Positions 10,841 through 22,320 of a stretch of DNA of 64,000 nt are shown piece by piece. The notes under the pieces were generated by a model. That model worked only from the letters and a program-made list of their open reading frames with translations. It was not told the DNA's origin and did no database searches. Source of the stretch: Phialocephala subalpina (lineage: Eukaryota; Ascomycota; Leotiomycetes; Helotiales; Mollisiaceae); contig FJOG01000042.1 in the NCBI GenBank assembly GCA_900073065.1, forward strand, positions 248,001 through 312,000, given 5' to 3'. The position numbers were made by a program, and so were the translations under genes. Each line of letters begins with the position of its first letter. The stretch's first letter is position 1.

Positions 10841-13588
10841 CTAGATATACAAATCCCCCACCCTAGGCGGTTCCACCTCCTCACTAGTAAAACAACAATG
10901 TCCCGGCGTCCCATCCTCCATCTGATGATGCAGGGCACCCCACCTCACCTTCCTCAACTCCGCTCCCGTATCACCCGTACTCCTATGACAGGCCGCCGAG
11001 ATCGCAAGACTGTTGTTCCCTACCAACACGCCTCCTTTCAACTTCCTCGTTCCGTTCGCTATCATTGCTATTACCATTCCACTTCCAAACAACAAGGATA
11101 TCAGGATTGCGAGGGGGGAGTATCCAACTTCCATGTAGGAAATCGGTTCGGGATTGCCGTATGTGTCGAGGATCTCGGTACGAGACACGAATAGAGACTG
11201 CGAGATGAGCCAGTGGAGAACAGAAGAAGCGATTGCGAGAGGAAGGGCATAAGTCCATGGTAGACTGAGCCAATAAGTACTCCTCTGCTCACCCTTCGGA
11301 TCCGTCGTCCGCAACGCCTTCCTATGAAGTGTGAACCTTGACCACTCGTCCGCCGACACCATGGAGGTATAAACAGTATTATACGCGAAATACAAACAAC
11401 TAACAATGACTTGCGGCAGGTTAGCAACAGCAACCATGCCGATCAAAATACTGTTGGAAGAGAAGTCTTTGGCAGTAAGGGTTTGGGCGTTGGAGGTTGG
11501 GAAGATGTTGAGTGTTGCGTCTGAATTGTAGGTCCCGAAGCCGATGCCATAGGGGGAGGAATAGTCGCCGTTGGACATAACATTATCGTTTCCTGTGCCT
11601 AAGAGGACCGAAACGATGATTATTGCGAGTGTGCAGCTAGAAAAGTAAGTAGTTGACAGCAAAAGTGGGATTTGGAAAGTACGTACAGGCTCAAGGTGAG
11701 GAACCAGCGACAGGGACTAGGCGCGTGCCACCATATTCGTGCGCGTTTGGGCGGAAAGTATCGTACTGGTTTCTTGGGTGGTAATCGTCTAAAATTTCGA
11801 GCGTGGCTTCGGTCTAAGAATGGTCGGAAAGCAGTGATTCTGTCTGGTTTGTTGAGGAAGGATGCGATCCCGTCTCCGATTGTGGCTAGTATTGGTTCTA
11901 AGTGTGTGAGCAGGAGGAAGAGGATGCAAGAGAATTTGATGCTGTTTGCAATAAGGACAATGATCATGATCACCAGACTGTATTGCAGTTGGCACACTCC
12001 GGCCAAGTTGCTTGGTTGAGCTAGGCAGTAGTCGATGTCCCATTGGTCTCCTGCCTTGAGAGCGAACTCGTTGCTTGGGTCTGAGTGATATGATCCTAGA
12101 GTCCATTGGTCGGCGTCTGCGGCGATGGTTTTGTACTTGCAATTGTAATTGTTGGCAATCAAGTATGCAGGATCACAGACCCAGTTGTTGCCCGTGTAAT
12201 TAGAGATGAATTCCTCAAATCGGAGCTGCATCAAGATGGTATTGTTCGTGGAGGCGGGTTGTTCTTTCGTAACCACAAGAACATTCCCATATCCTTGCAA
12301 CTTATCGTCACCTTGGCCGTAGGTTTTGATACATGCTTCGTTGTCCAAGCGAGTTAGGCCCCCTTGGGTGTAGTTAGCTCGGAGAGCTTTGGAGATATTG
12401 CAGACGTCGGTTTGGTACCAGTAGTCGTTACTAGTAGCGGCATTTGTGTAATTGCCGTATCCTGGAAGGCTTGTAAAATAGAGAGGCCATCTATCGTCAT
12501 ACCAAGTTGCGGTGTTATAGCTTCCATACAACACGGTGGCATTTTGGGAGCAGTCGACGGTTCCATTGGTCAGGAAATTGGGCGTGACAATGTAAGCATT
12601 ATAGTCAAGTTGCTGAGTAGTTGTGAATACCGCGGAGTTCCATCTGTTCGATTGTCAGCAAACTGTAGACGAACAGGAGGGAACAGCTAGGGAACTAGGC
12701 AAATCAAAGCTCGCATGTTTCTCAACCCCAGGAATTACTTACAAGAAATGTAACGGCACTGTAGACAATACCAGAAATGTGAATACGATCTTCTTCTTCC
12801 AACCGTTCAAGTTCTTCGGACTCGGTAGTCCAATATCGAGATACTTTCCCCTCGAATGAGCAGCATCCACCTCTTTCCTCGTAGGAGAACTCAGACATTG
12901 CATCGTGTAGTTACTTGCACCAAGCAACATGGTACCCATCACGTTGATGGCGATGTGTAACCCCGAATCTGCCTTTCTCACTGTGGCACAATCTCCGGCG
13001 TATATAGTTCCAACTTGTGTCCCGCTCTTTGATTTCGCGGCCGCCCATATTGTGAATATCAGATTGATCAAGAGCACCAGACCCGAGCTGCAGGCTGCTG
13101 CCAGAATACCTCCACGCCAACCACTGAACTTTCGAGGTTCTTCCGAGTCTCTGGGGGCAGCATATTCGTATTGGACGTGGGAGACATATCTGCCGGATCG
13201 CCGGATGAATCCGAGGAATGAGTGCCATCCATTTGGAGCTGGCTTGATGGTGTTATCGAACGTCGGCGATCGGTCTTGCAGACTTCGTGAATATCTGGCA
13301 GATGTCAGCTTTGTGAACAGAACCTTGTTTGGTGAATTCGTCTCACCCATTGAAGGATTTCGTGTCTTTCTTCCCAACATTTTCGAGATCCTCTTCCCAT
13401 CTTGACGAGTATGCTGGTGGATATTGCGACGCGACAGGGCTTTTCTGAATCCCGATATCAGAACTGTCCAAGTCTACCATCTCATACATCCCGCGTGAGT
13501 CTCTGCCCTCTGTCGGTGGGTTCTTTTGAATGCTCGCGGCATGTTCGAGGAGATGTAGCTGATCGCTACTTCGATTCTCAGCCATCAT
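10841..13588 (-). CDS. DUF6536 multi-pass membrane protein
   Basis: Model: complement(join(10841..11636, 11687..12643, 12743..13294, 13347..13588)), 848 aa, introns of 50, 99 and 52 nt. All junctions keep phase (for example NG|YSRS, HFL|WNSAVF, TLSL|CTLAIII). After a hydrophilic N-terminus of about 115 residues comes the DUF6536 core: KFSGWRGGILAAACSS, a first membrane helix, IYAGDC, a helix with GASNYTMQCLSSPTR, EVDAAHSRGKYLDIG, and a helix leading into VPLHFLWNSAVF. A long loop rich in N-glycosylation sequons (NAT, NYT, NIS, NNT) and Cys follows, consistent with an extracytoplasmic face, then several more helices and the family's C-terminal SAACHRS and GHCCFTSEEVE motifs. The family has no established function. 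A plasma-membrane location is inference. Confidence 0.9.
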
Positions 13589-15309
13589 TACATCGCTTCA
13601 TCTGTCTTCCCGACCCTGCCCAGTATACAAATGATTCAAGAGATAGGAGCAAGCCAACTAGGTGCATCACCAAACTTGGAACTCCGCGAAGTAGCTGCAG
13701 ATCCGGCGAACGCCTCATATATTGTCTGTACGTAAATCCACAAGGCTGCAAGGAACAATCCCCTCCTTTGGATTCAATGGGATAATCCGATCTTATCTTC
13801 AAATCAAATCGCTAGATTTGAATTTAAATATAGACTTGTAGCTGACATGACGTCTATTTTGCAGGTTCGCAGCGATCCAACAAATCACAAAGGACGAGGC
13901 TGGTGATGAAAGGAGAAGATCTGCTGTTTCTGACGAGAAGGAGCTGGGCGCGGGTAAGATTGGCACAGCGCCGTTGCTGCGCCGCACTTTAAATGTTGGG
14001 TCCAATTCAGGGGTACGCGATGAAACTCAAGAACTCTTCCTTTATCTTATGGATTTCTCATCAAATCCTCATCCTTTCTGAGGAGAGAATGATCCAAGCA
14101 AAAAAACAATAGCCATGTATCTCAGCCTTGGAGGCTGGAACATCAAAATGCGGAAGTGACGCATGTGAAGAGGCTGACTTTGCCTCTTCTGAGCCTAGTG
14201 GCTTGAAATTGCGATCCAGGCAGCATGTATTTCTTTTGTGCATGCAGATCCAGTGATCGAAATCGTGTCTCCCATGAGTTGTCACATCTCGCAGACACAT
14301 GCGTCCACATGCAATGCGGGGGAGCTGCAAGGATGAACGTCGGGAATTCGAAAAGTTACTGCTGTCGCCTTCAGCGTTTTTCTCCGCCTTCAGGAAACTG
14401 CGGAGAGTAGACGGAAAGGAAGGGTTATATCTTCTGCAATAGCACGTAGGGTTGCCGAAGCACTTGTATGTCTTGCATGGGAAGTCCTGGCTAATCTACA
14501 CGTGGCAGATGTCGCGGAATCTTTGAATCGGGTTTGTGCGGGAATATATCCCGTTGTTATAGTACGAGTCGTCGAATCAATGTTTCTGATTTGTTTGCTT
14601 GCGTTATCGATTGGTCGATTGTGTCTCTGTTGCCTTTTTCAAAGTAGGACGTTGCCTAACGATCACTTTGATAGCGTAGGTGTGGTTGTACAAGGCGAGG
14701 AGAACTGACTGTTTCTCGCAAACTTTATGATACGGCTCGGATCGCTTCAGTGTGACGACAGGAGTCGACTTGTCATTCTAGGGACCGCATTGATGATTGC
14801 TTGAGAACAAATCTCCAATTTCTTGCTCTATTCCGATACAGTGGACAATTTGGAGATACATATCGTGGCTGCAGAAGCAACCTAACTATCGGGAACGATG
14901 TCTCGTTAAAATCCGACAATTTGAGCAGATGACCCACTTGCATGAGGTGTGGATGTGGGTAGCAAGGATCGTGCAGCATGTCGTTAGAGATTGTGTCCCA
15001 ATCACATGTCTATGGTTACGAGAGATTTCGCTGCTTTATTCCTCTATTGCCATTGGCCCTAAACAGCTCTGAAAACAACGTATGGTTTGAACGAGGCTGC
15101 CGGATATCATTCTTATCTGGTTGAAGCAATGAATTTGTAAGTCTTCGTTGTTTGTTTATTAATGGTACATCGTAATGACAAAAGGGACCAAAAGTGTTGC
15201 TATATACTTGAGAGTATTATTATGGCGATTTTCTTATTGAACACCTTTTGAAGACAGAGAAAACGGTTCGAACACATAATTCAAAGCAGTGGTACAATGT
15301 ATCCTGTAG
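13589..15309. other. Intergenic region upstream of DUF6536 gene
   Basis: 1.7 kb, with the presumed DUF6536 promoter at the left and the 3' flank of the first coiled-coil gene at the right. The short ORFs overlap each other on both strands and lack motifs. Nothing else is recognised. Confidence 0.45.
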
Positions 15310-16680
15310 TCATGGCGGCTTTCCTTGTCTTCGTATATTACTTGAAGCTGGATTCGAATTCGAGTGCCAGTGCGGCGGAGACGGGGGAGCGGGTGTAGGC
15401 GGTGCTTGGCTTGTGATCGTCGTGTCCTTGAACTTATTGGTGCTTCTCTCACTATCAACCCTGGTTTCGTTGATGCTGTCCCTCGGAGATAAATTTGATG
15501 GCATATGTCGGTGCAAATTTGTCGCTATTGAGGCTCCGTTCTTGTCTTGGTTTGCGCTTTCGTTTTTAGCAGATTGCGCGGTTTCGACTAGGACATTCGG
15601 TTTCTGGATGTCTTCAGGTTCTCTAGCTGATCTGGAAGCCTCATCCAACTCCCAGTATGCAATGACCAGCTGTGACCAGTTGGAAGGCACACTCTGGTCC
15701 TCTTTTGCAAGCAGATCCCGTAATATGGAGAAGAGCGTGACTCCCTCAAGGCGAGATTCAAGTGCGGTATTCATCAGCCATTGACTGACTCTTTCCCTTC
15801 GTGTTGAGAAGACCTCCAAAGGCTCAGGATATAGTTCGATACCAGTATACCGAGATTTCGGAAGTGCGCGTCGTGATCCATACTCGTTGGCTAACGGTTT
15901 GTCTCCAGTCGCAGAATCACCGTGTGTTATTATTGGTGGCGGAAATCCCAAAACAGAGTCAATGTCTCCAACTCCAGAATCCAAATCAGAAACCGAGGAA
16001 AGATTTTCAAGTTTTTGGTCGTCTGCCTTCTGCAAGTCCAACTGCATCAAATCTTGTGCTGCGAAAGTGTTGTTGTTCTCAATTTTTGCGGTCTGTTCAT
16101 CTCGGCCTTCAGCATCAGAAGTTTGACTGCCATAATCGGAATTCGACGAGTAGGAGCTTGTGGCTTCACCACCATGAAAGGTAGAGTATTCTGCAGCATC
16201 CCTGAATTCCTCCTCAAACTCGTTGTACAGTTCCTCCTCGGCCTCTCTGAGCCTCCATAAGTGCCCTTGCCATTGAAGTTCAACGTCGATACTGTCTTGC
16301 TCTAGTGGACCTAGCAAATCTCGTGCAGCCTGACATTCGGCAGCCAGTCTCGATAATTCTTCGAAGCCTCTCAGTTTGCCTTGTGCATCGAGTCGTTGGA
16401 TCTCCCTCATGAACTTGTCATCTCGGACCCACACATCCTGTCGTTTGAACGAGGCTTCGCGTCCTTTCTGGCGAACCTCGATGCGGGCCCTTGTAGCTGC
16501 TCTCTGTAATTTGGCAACGCTCTGCAATGAGAACAACAGCTGGGCCCAACGATTGTTGTTGATAGTTTGAGAACCCTCCTCCATTCTAGGTTCGGTGTGA
16601 GGATCGTCTTCGGATGAATCCTTGTCTCCACATTTGCTTTGCCCCTGACTTTCCACCGGCGTCGAGGCAGACAGACCCAT
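15310..16680 (-). CDS. Coiled-coil protein, pair 1 (paralogue A)
   Basis: An uninterrupted ORF of 456 aa starting MGLSASTPVES. I do not recognise a named family, but it is paralogous to the minus-strand genes ending at 26645 and 33217. Shared layout: basic helix (about 55-110), helical hairpin with ECQAARDLLGPLEQDS (GPLE about 124-127) running into an acidic coil with LYNEFEEEF, a linker of Ser/Asp, then a second conserved block with RERVSQWLMNTALESRLEG (WL about 301) and PSNWSQLVIAYWELD. The C-terminus is low complexity (Ser/Pro/Asn). No signal peptide or membrane segment is seen. It is the shortest of the three paralogues. It faces the DUF6590 gene at 17599 across 918 bp, the same divergent arrangement as its two paralogues, so shared regulation or a complex with the DUF6590 product is likely but unproven. 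Confidence 0.82.
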   Translation of the reverse strand: MGLSASTPVESQGQSKCGDKDSSEDDPHTEPRMEEGSQTINNNRWAQLLFSLQSVAKLQRAATRARIEVRQKGREASFKRQDVWVRDDKFMREIQRLDAQGKLRGFEELSRLAAECQAARDLLGPLEQDSIDVELQWQGHLWRLREAEEELYNEFEEEFRDAAEYSTFHGGEATSSYSSNSDYGSQTSDAEGRDEQTAKIENNNTFAAQDLMQLDLQKADDQKLENLSSVSDLDSGVGDIDSVLGFPPPIITHGDSATGDKPLANEYGSRRALPKSRYTGIELYPEPLEVFSTRRERVSQWLMNTALESRLEGVTLFSILRDLLAKEDQSVPSNWSQLVIAYWELDEASRSAREPEDIQKPNVLVETAQSAKNESANQDKNGASIATNLHRHMPSNLSPRDSINETRVDSERSTNKFKDTTITSQAPPTPAPPSPPHWHSNSNPASSNIRRQGKPP

Positions 16681-17598
16681 TCTAGGGGGGTGGGCTCAAT
16701 TGAAGTCCGCTCCGAGTTCTCGAGCTTTGACTCGGTCGGATTGACAACGCGCTCAGGGGCCTGTCTGTATGGTAGACTAAAGAACACATGTCAGTTGACT
16801 CGGACTATCAGGTCGTTGTCAAACACGTAGCATTACTGCTGACTTCCGAAATAGCGAGGTAGAGATCTGGCCTCACCGTTAGAACATTGTCCAATGCCAC
16901 GCTGACACAAGTCGAAATTACCGTTTGGGCACAATTCACGAACTTCGTGCTCTGCGTAGTTGGGTACACACAATGGATATTCAGCGTCGGTTAAAACAAA
17001 CGGCGTGCAGGTGCAGCACGGCCCAATGGCTCAGATCAGTTCCAACTCACTTGTTATAGGTAATCCGATTTACCCGCAGGTGGGATCAATGCGCCACACA
17101 ATACCAATCAAACGGGATCGGGGGGCGATAAAGACGGAAGTAAAACCTTCCCGGAAACGAGGCAATCGGCTTGTATGTACACCTTTCTAAAAGCGGCGCC
17201 TTCCTCCGTGATTGGCACCAGGGGTTCTCATTTGCGACAGCCTTCTTCCCTACCTTAAGAATTGCCAATGGCAGGCACAGCGTAAGCGTCCTCTGATCCT
17301 ATCTTTGCAACCACTACCGCATCGTCATAGGTGTGCTGCCGAGACAAGACCAATTGGTGCATCAATGGACTTCCATGTCGAGCAGCACCAAGAATCGTTT
17401 CGCTGCAGAACTCCACACTATGGCTTGAGTCTTCCCAACGCACAGCTATCATACCACCTGGCTAATCTTTGTTTAGTCTGCGGCTCTGCGTGTGTATGCG
17501 GAGGCAATGTCGTGGCTGCAACCATAAAGAGGCACTTATCGGCCCAGCAATTACGATGATAAGTATGCACCCACGGAGCGGTCTCCAAGGAGCGAACG
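16681..17598. promoter_or_regulatory. Shared divergent promoter region, pair 1
   Basis: 918 bp between two start codons pointing outwards. It holds several CCAAT/ATTGG pentamers (for example near 16890, 17022 and 17212), which is not above what chance predicts. I found no long sequence shared with the equivalent regions of pairs 2 and 3. Confidence 0.5.
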
Positions 17599-19046
17599 AT
17601 GGCGCATCAATCGAGAAGTGCTGGAAAACATGCCGATTTATCGACTGACTGGTCAGAATGGATCTGGAGCGAAAAGGATGGGTACTCTTACTGCACTCGT
17701 TACGGCCCTACTGGTGAGCTAGAGTATGATTATTTTTACCCGGAGGAAACCAATCCAGAGGAAACACCACGCACAGTACCCACAAACTGGACTCAAGATA
17801 CTGGGGAAGGTGCCCCTCCTTCTTCAGATAGATATACTACCGATGATCCTGAAGACAACTCTGGCGAGGTCGGCGGTTCAAATTGGGTTCCAAACTATGA
17901 TCAGAGTACTTCTGTTGGTTCCTCGAGGTCCACAGGACAGCCAAATTATTCAGTCGCAATTCCAGCCTCTCGAAGTTATGGAGCATCTACTAGCAAATAC
18001 AACTCTGGCGTGGGAGATATGACGCAGCAGATGGAGGCGACGTATTTGGAGACTGTGCAAGGTACTATTGTTCCTCACCTTATCATCACAACATCATTAC
18101 TAACTTCCTTATAGAAGACTTGCCTCTAAAGTACGTGGAAGGGCCAGGAGGACAGGTAGGAACGACGAGACATATCACCCAGAGCCTCGATAACGACAAG
18201 CTCAGAGATCGTATGTGCCGAGTTTTCAGGCGAATATGATGATGCTAACTCTAGAAAGTATATGTCGAAATTGATGAGCGCAAGAACAAGAAATTCTGGA
18301 AACCAGGTCGTGTGTTCATGAGTAAGTGCATTTACTCCTCAGATTGCTATCCTTACCACTATATCTGACATCTCAAAAGTGTTGTGGACAGAACCAGCGA
18401 GGTCGCGAAACACGCAAGGATCCCAATACAACACTGTGTGGCTTGGACAACAAGTGTTCAGCGAGATCCGCCGCTTCGTCGTCATTGGGGAAGGATGGGG
18501 AAACGTTGTCTGCTCGTAAGTCACCATGGCTCCGGATTATTGGTTGTTCTGGTTGTCTGACATCGGCGCAGCCCCATTCATACTTACTCGGGGAAAGCCA
18601 CCCTCAAAGACAACCTACCCGACCCGCAACAACACGCCATTATTTACACGAGTTCGAAACCACCGGCCGAGTGCTGCGAAAAGGACTCTGCAGGCAAGAT
18701 TGTGCGGGAGGAGCTCATCAAAGATCCTATTCGAGTGGTGTCAGAGCTTGCTGGTCCGGACGGAGATCTAGGAACTCTTTCCAGGATCAACTACGCCAAG
18801 CTATACACGGTGGAGAAATACGTGCGGGTCCTCAACATCGGCAAGGTTCATGACGACTCTATGGACTCGCTACTCGCGAGCTGCTTCTTCGCTCGGCCTG
18901 CTGATGAGCCCCCGCAAGGACCCAGGAAGTCGAGACACAGCAGCAGCAGCAGCAGCAGTAGCAAGCCTAAGGAAAGGAGTGAGAAAAGAGACGATAGGGA
19001 CAAAGGACAAAGCTCGAGATCCGGTCGTCGAAAGGGGGGCCATTGA
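17599..19046 (+). CDS. DUF6590 domain protein, pair 1
   Basis: Model: join(17599..18061, 18115..18210, 18259..18321, 18380..18515, 18572..19046), 410 aa. The acceptor of intron 2 (at 18258, CTAGAAAG) is the least certain junction. The N-terminus has the motif WSEWIWSEKDGYSYCTRYG followed by ELEYDY, which recurs in a recognisable form in the other two paralogues. The DUF6590 core spans about 190-365: FWKPGRVFMMLWTEPA, EIRRFVVIGEG, CSPIHTYSGKA, HAIIYTS, PIRVV, LSRINYAKLYTVEKYVRV, IGKVHDDS. The tail is a Ser run encoded by a CAG/AGC microsatellite, then Arg/Lys-rich, possibly nuclear. DUF6590 has no established biochemical role. The gene lies head-to-head with the coiled-coil gene at 16680. Confidence 0.85.
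18938..18958 (+). repeat. CAG trinucleotide microsatellite in coding sequence
   Basis: Seven CAG units read in the AGC frame, giving the Ser run near the C-terminus of the pair 1 DUF6590 protein. Length polymorphism between strains would be expected. Confidence 0.85.
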
Positions 19047-21463
19047 AGATGAGTGGCGATTCCTCGATGCCGTCGCTGACTCGTCTCACTACGTTCGGAA
19101 TTCACTTGTCCATCTGCGAAAATTACGTTACACTTCAATGAAGTGCTCCCTCGGCTGCCGGATTTCTCTAAGCCAATTCATACGCTATAGGTCACCCTCT
19201 GCAACAGGTGTACTTTTACTACCAGCCTGCCTCCATTCATTATTGCTATGTTAAGGTTTCATCTCCTACTTTGAATGATGTTACGAGTTTCCTTGGATTT
19301 GAATCATTTTTGTTGTCTGGCATAGCTACTATACCCTTAAAGACTCTTAGGTCTTATTCATAGGAGGTCGAGGATTTCGTATACGCTAAGCACAGCACTT
19401 CACTTGTGAAAGATCAAGTACAGAAAAGAGGGTGTTTCCAAGTTCAGATTGATAAGGGTAATCACTCTGGAATGCTTTACAAGGCAACAATTCGAGCATG
19501 TATCCTTTCCTCAGCACAAACATACTTTTACTTGCCGCTTTGAGCAGTCGCATCATCTTGGCATGTGTTTCTATTGATTTCGACGTACGTCTATTGCCAC
19601 CGATGCTCGTCTCGCTTCAAGGTTGAGTCTAGCTTTGAGTCACCGCCGCTCAGTCATGACTCTATTCCCAGTCCTGGTCCTGCCGCCTACCACCGCCTCA
19701 CAGCTATCTCGAAACGAAGTTTTTCGCAAGCCAGCATCTCGGTTGTTCGCCTCGAAGTTTTCTCTACCCACACTCGTCAAGATCTTGATGGACGGATCCA
19801 CTGTTCTGAGTGCGTGCGAAACAACGTCCGACCGTGTTGTCTCCAAGCGTGTCTAGCTCAAGCCTCACTTTCTCGTTTTTACCCGTCCATCGAAAGAAAC
19901 TTTTGGGCAGCAATCTGCCAGTTTACTTCTCTGAAGATCCTCATACTATGGGAAAATTGCAGTTTGCATGGAAAACCAACGACCTGATCGCAGATCAAAG
20001 GTCTCCAACCGCCCAAAATTAAACACCCTCCCCAATCAAAACATCTCATCTCGTCAGCCTCGCCAAGCAAGCCCTATCCTTCACTGGACGCCACGTCCCG
20101 TCCCGCTGGGCCATTCTTTTCAGCACATTATCATTATCTATCCGCATCCGGCTAGATAGGGTACAGAAGCATACTAACGGTAAGTTACGGAGTTATGATT
20201 ACCAAGCCTTGCGCGATCCAGCTTGGAATGACTCAAGTCTTACCTTCCTGTCGGTACATGTGGATCTCACTCAATATTACGATGCATTGCAATAAGGAAT
20301 CCCAACCTTACCCAGAACTTCGGGTGGAGGCTTCCTCCTACGATTCCAACCTCCTCCAGTGTGCTCGCATCCTTCGTTCTATAAATAACTATCCAACTAG
20401 TCATTATGATTTGTTAGAGTAGATAAGGCAAAATGCACCGATACTAGGACGCATTCGACGTGCAGGATGCTGCGGCCTGTACCCCAGCTATTGCGACCAC
20501 GTGTGCAACATCTAATGTGACTGGCTTGGTTGCCTTACTGCTGCTTTATGCAAGGCAGCGGGTGTGAGTGGGGTACTGGTTGCCTCACGACGCAAACGTC
20601 CGGCGAGGCTCTACTTGCCCAGTCGTGATGAGAGGGGGGCTTTTGATTTGTGTTGTTCGCCCTGGCCTGACCCCACGATCACCGCACCCCAACTCCTCCC
20701 TTTCACAATCAAGAGCTCATGGCAACAAGACTATACAGGTAAGGTCCCAAGCCATGAAAGCATGAAAGTTTCCTTTGCTAATCTCCATTTTTGATGTGCA
20801 GCACAGTACTTCTCGCCTGTTTCTCATTCTGATCTTCGAAAACTTTATCCTCGTCCACCGTCCACCGTCCACCTCCGTCACATGCTAAGAAAGCAGACCG
20901 TTGCAAGTATCCAGACTACTACTTTACCTTTATTCCCTCTCCATCTGGACCCAGTGCCGGCAATTCAAACTGAAAACTCCCGCCACCACTAGGTATCTCT
21001 CCCCCTTCAACCTGAATATTAAAGAACATAGCTGGCTTAAGGGTTCCTGGCTCAGGCGGCTGCCAACCAGTCCACTCAGCCTTCCCTGTCTCAAAATCGC
21101 TCTGCGATCTTAATTCCGACAAGTCAGAATCTAAGTTTTCCGTCTTAGCCCAGACCGCAGCAATCTGCCCCGGAATATCCAGCGTATTCTCCATCTCTGC
21201 TTCGCTCCACGGTTTGAAGGAAATGATCGCCGTTGACTAACTTGATCCACTACGACCTTGCACGCATGCGGTGGCGGACTTAGGTTCCCGCAAGTGGGTC
21301 TCGACGGCCAAGGGATCTCCGTCTCCAAGTACTGTACGAAAGAACCTCGATGTCCGAGCCTAGGGCCAGAAGATCCGCGTAGCGATAATTGAGATCTCGA
21401 ACCAGGGGATAGGTAAAGAAGATCAGTCGCCTGACAGGAGTGTGGACTAAAGGGTGAGAGTTA
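19047..21463. other. Gene-poor stretch right of pair 1
   Basis: 2.4 kb with no supported gene. ORFs at 19565-19987 and 20564-20794 have no motif and overlap others. One diverged repeat (20540-20557) also occurs near 23056. The short minus ORF 20919-21194 has a plausible composition but no support. Confidence 0.45.
20540..20557 (+). repeat. Copy 1 of a dispersed diverged repeat
   Basis: An 18-nt exact match, GCTGCTTTATGCAAGGCA, to 23056-23073. The surroundings are also similar: a TTGCCTT or TGCCTTG just before, and GGTTGCCT about 25-30 nt after. The two copies flank the MITE and the decayed ORF. Confidence 0.6.
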
Positions 21464-21713
21464 CTCTACGGGGTACGGAAAAATTGGCCGATTTTGGCGA
21501 GGCGCACAAATGTGACAAATTTACAATTCTACTAACGAAGAATTAATAAAAGTCTTAAGTTATTATATTTGCAAGCTCAATAAGTAGTTTGACTGCGATA
21601 TCGGAAAGCGTATGAAATTCGACGTGCGGAAAGTTGAGAAATAAGGCATTCCGTACATTGGATTTTGATGTTCTAGCGTGCCAAAATCGGCAACTTTTTA
21701 CCTACCCGTAGAG
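21464..21713. mobile_element. MITE-like element with terminal inverted repeats
   Basis: The left end begins CTCTACGGGGTACGG and runs into TTGGCCGATTTTGGC. The right end, read on the minus strand, begins CTCTACGGGTAGGT and runs into GTTGCCGATTTTGGC. The inverted repeats are thus about 34-37 bp, imperfect, bounding about 250 bp of AT-rich sequence with no ORF. TTA/TAA flanks both ends, compatible with a TA target site, but the exact duplication cannot be fixed. Tc1/mariner- or pogo-type origin is inference from the size and TA flank. Confidence 0.72.
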
Positions 21714-21825
21714 AGTTAGCATTGAGGTTTTTGTGTGCCAGAGGAAGTCTTACTTGAAGCTTTCGCTGCATTTCTGGAACCCGCACTTCGACCAGAAAAG
21801 GCTTTGATGTTTGGATAGCTATTCA

Positions 21826-22320
21826 CTAAAGTTCGAAATACATGAATACATTGGAGTTGTGGCCATGCGTGAAACCAACGAGTGGCTCGGCAGCCGCAAT
21901 GGGATCGTCGAGGCTATCTTCTTCCTGTATAACTTGGTCATCATCCTCGTTAGCGATGCTGTTGAGGTTTAAGGAATTGATGTAATCTCTGTAAGAGGCG
22001 TCCCGGACTGCCTTATTTGTCTCGTATACCTTCGTATGCCAAGGGCAATGTTGTACTTGGCAACTTTGATGTCGTAATGTTTTCTTAATGACTGTCGACT
22101 CTTGGCTGAATCACCCTTCTTTCTGGGCGGCAATAGTCTGGGTGCGGTAGGCTGACGGTGGAGCGCCCGGATGACCGACTGCGGGCGCAGACAAGTGCGG
22201 TGTGTAATATAAACGACAGTCAGTACGATAATTAGCAGATGTCTGTACGGACGAATCGATTCTCTCTACGGGTATAGCTGGTGGAACTCGTATTCGTTCC
22301 TGCACGTCTGGATTCCCCAA
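21826..22320 (-). pseudogene. Decayed ORF, family unknown
   Basis: On the minus strand a single frame stays open from about 22320 to TAG at 21826 except for one in-frame TGA at 22111-22113. The part after that stop reads like real protein (TLRHQSCQVQHCPWHTKVYE, then ARDYIN-type sequence with SYRDYINSLNLNSIAN, then an acidic stretch). No ATG starts the frame; a TAA lies just upstream. I do not recognise the product. It sits 112 bp from the MITE-like element in a gene-poor, AT-rich stretch, so a transposon-derived or captured gene is possible. One CGA-to-TGA change would explain the stop. Confidence 0.5.
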
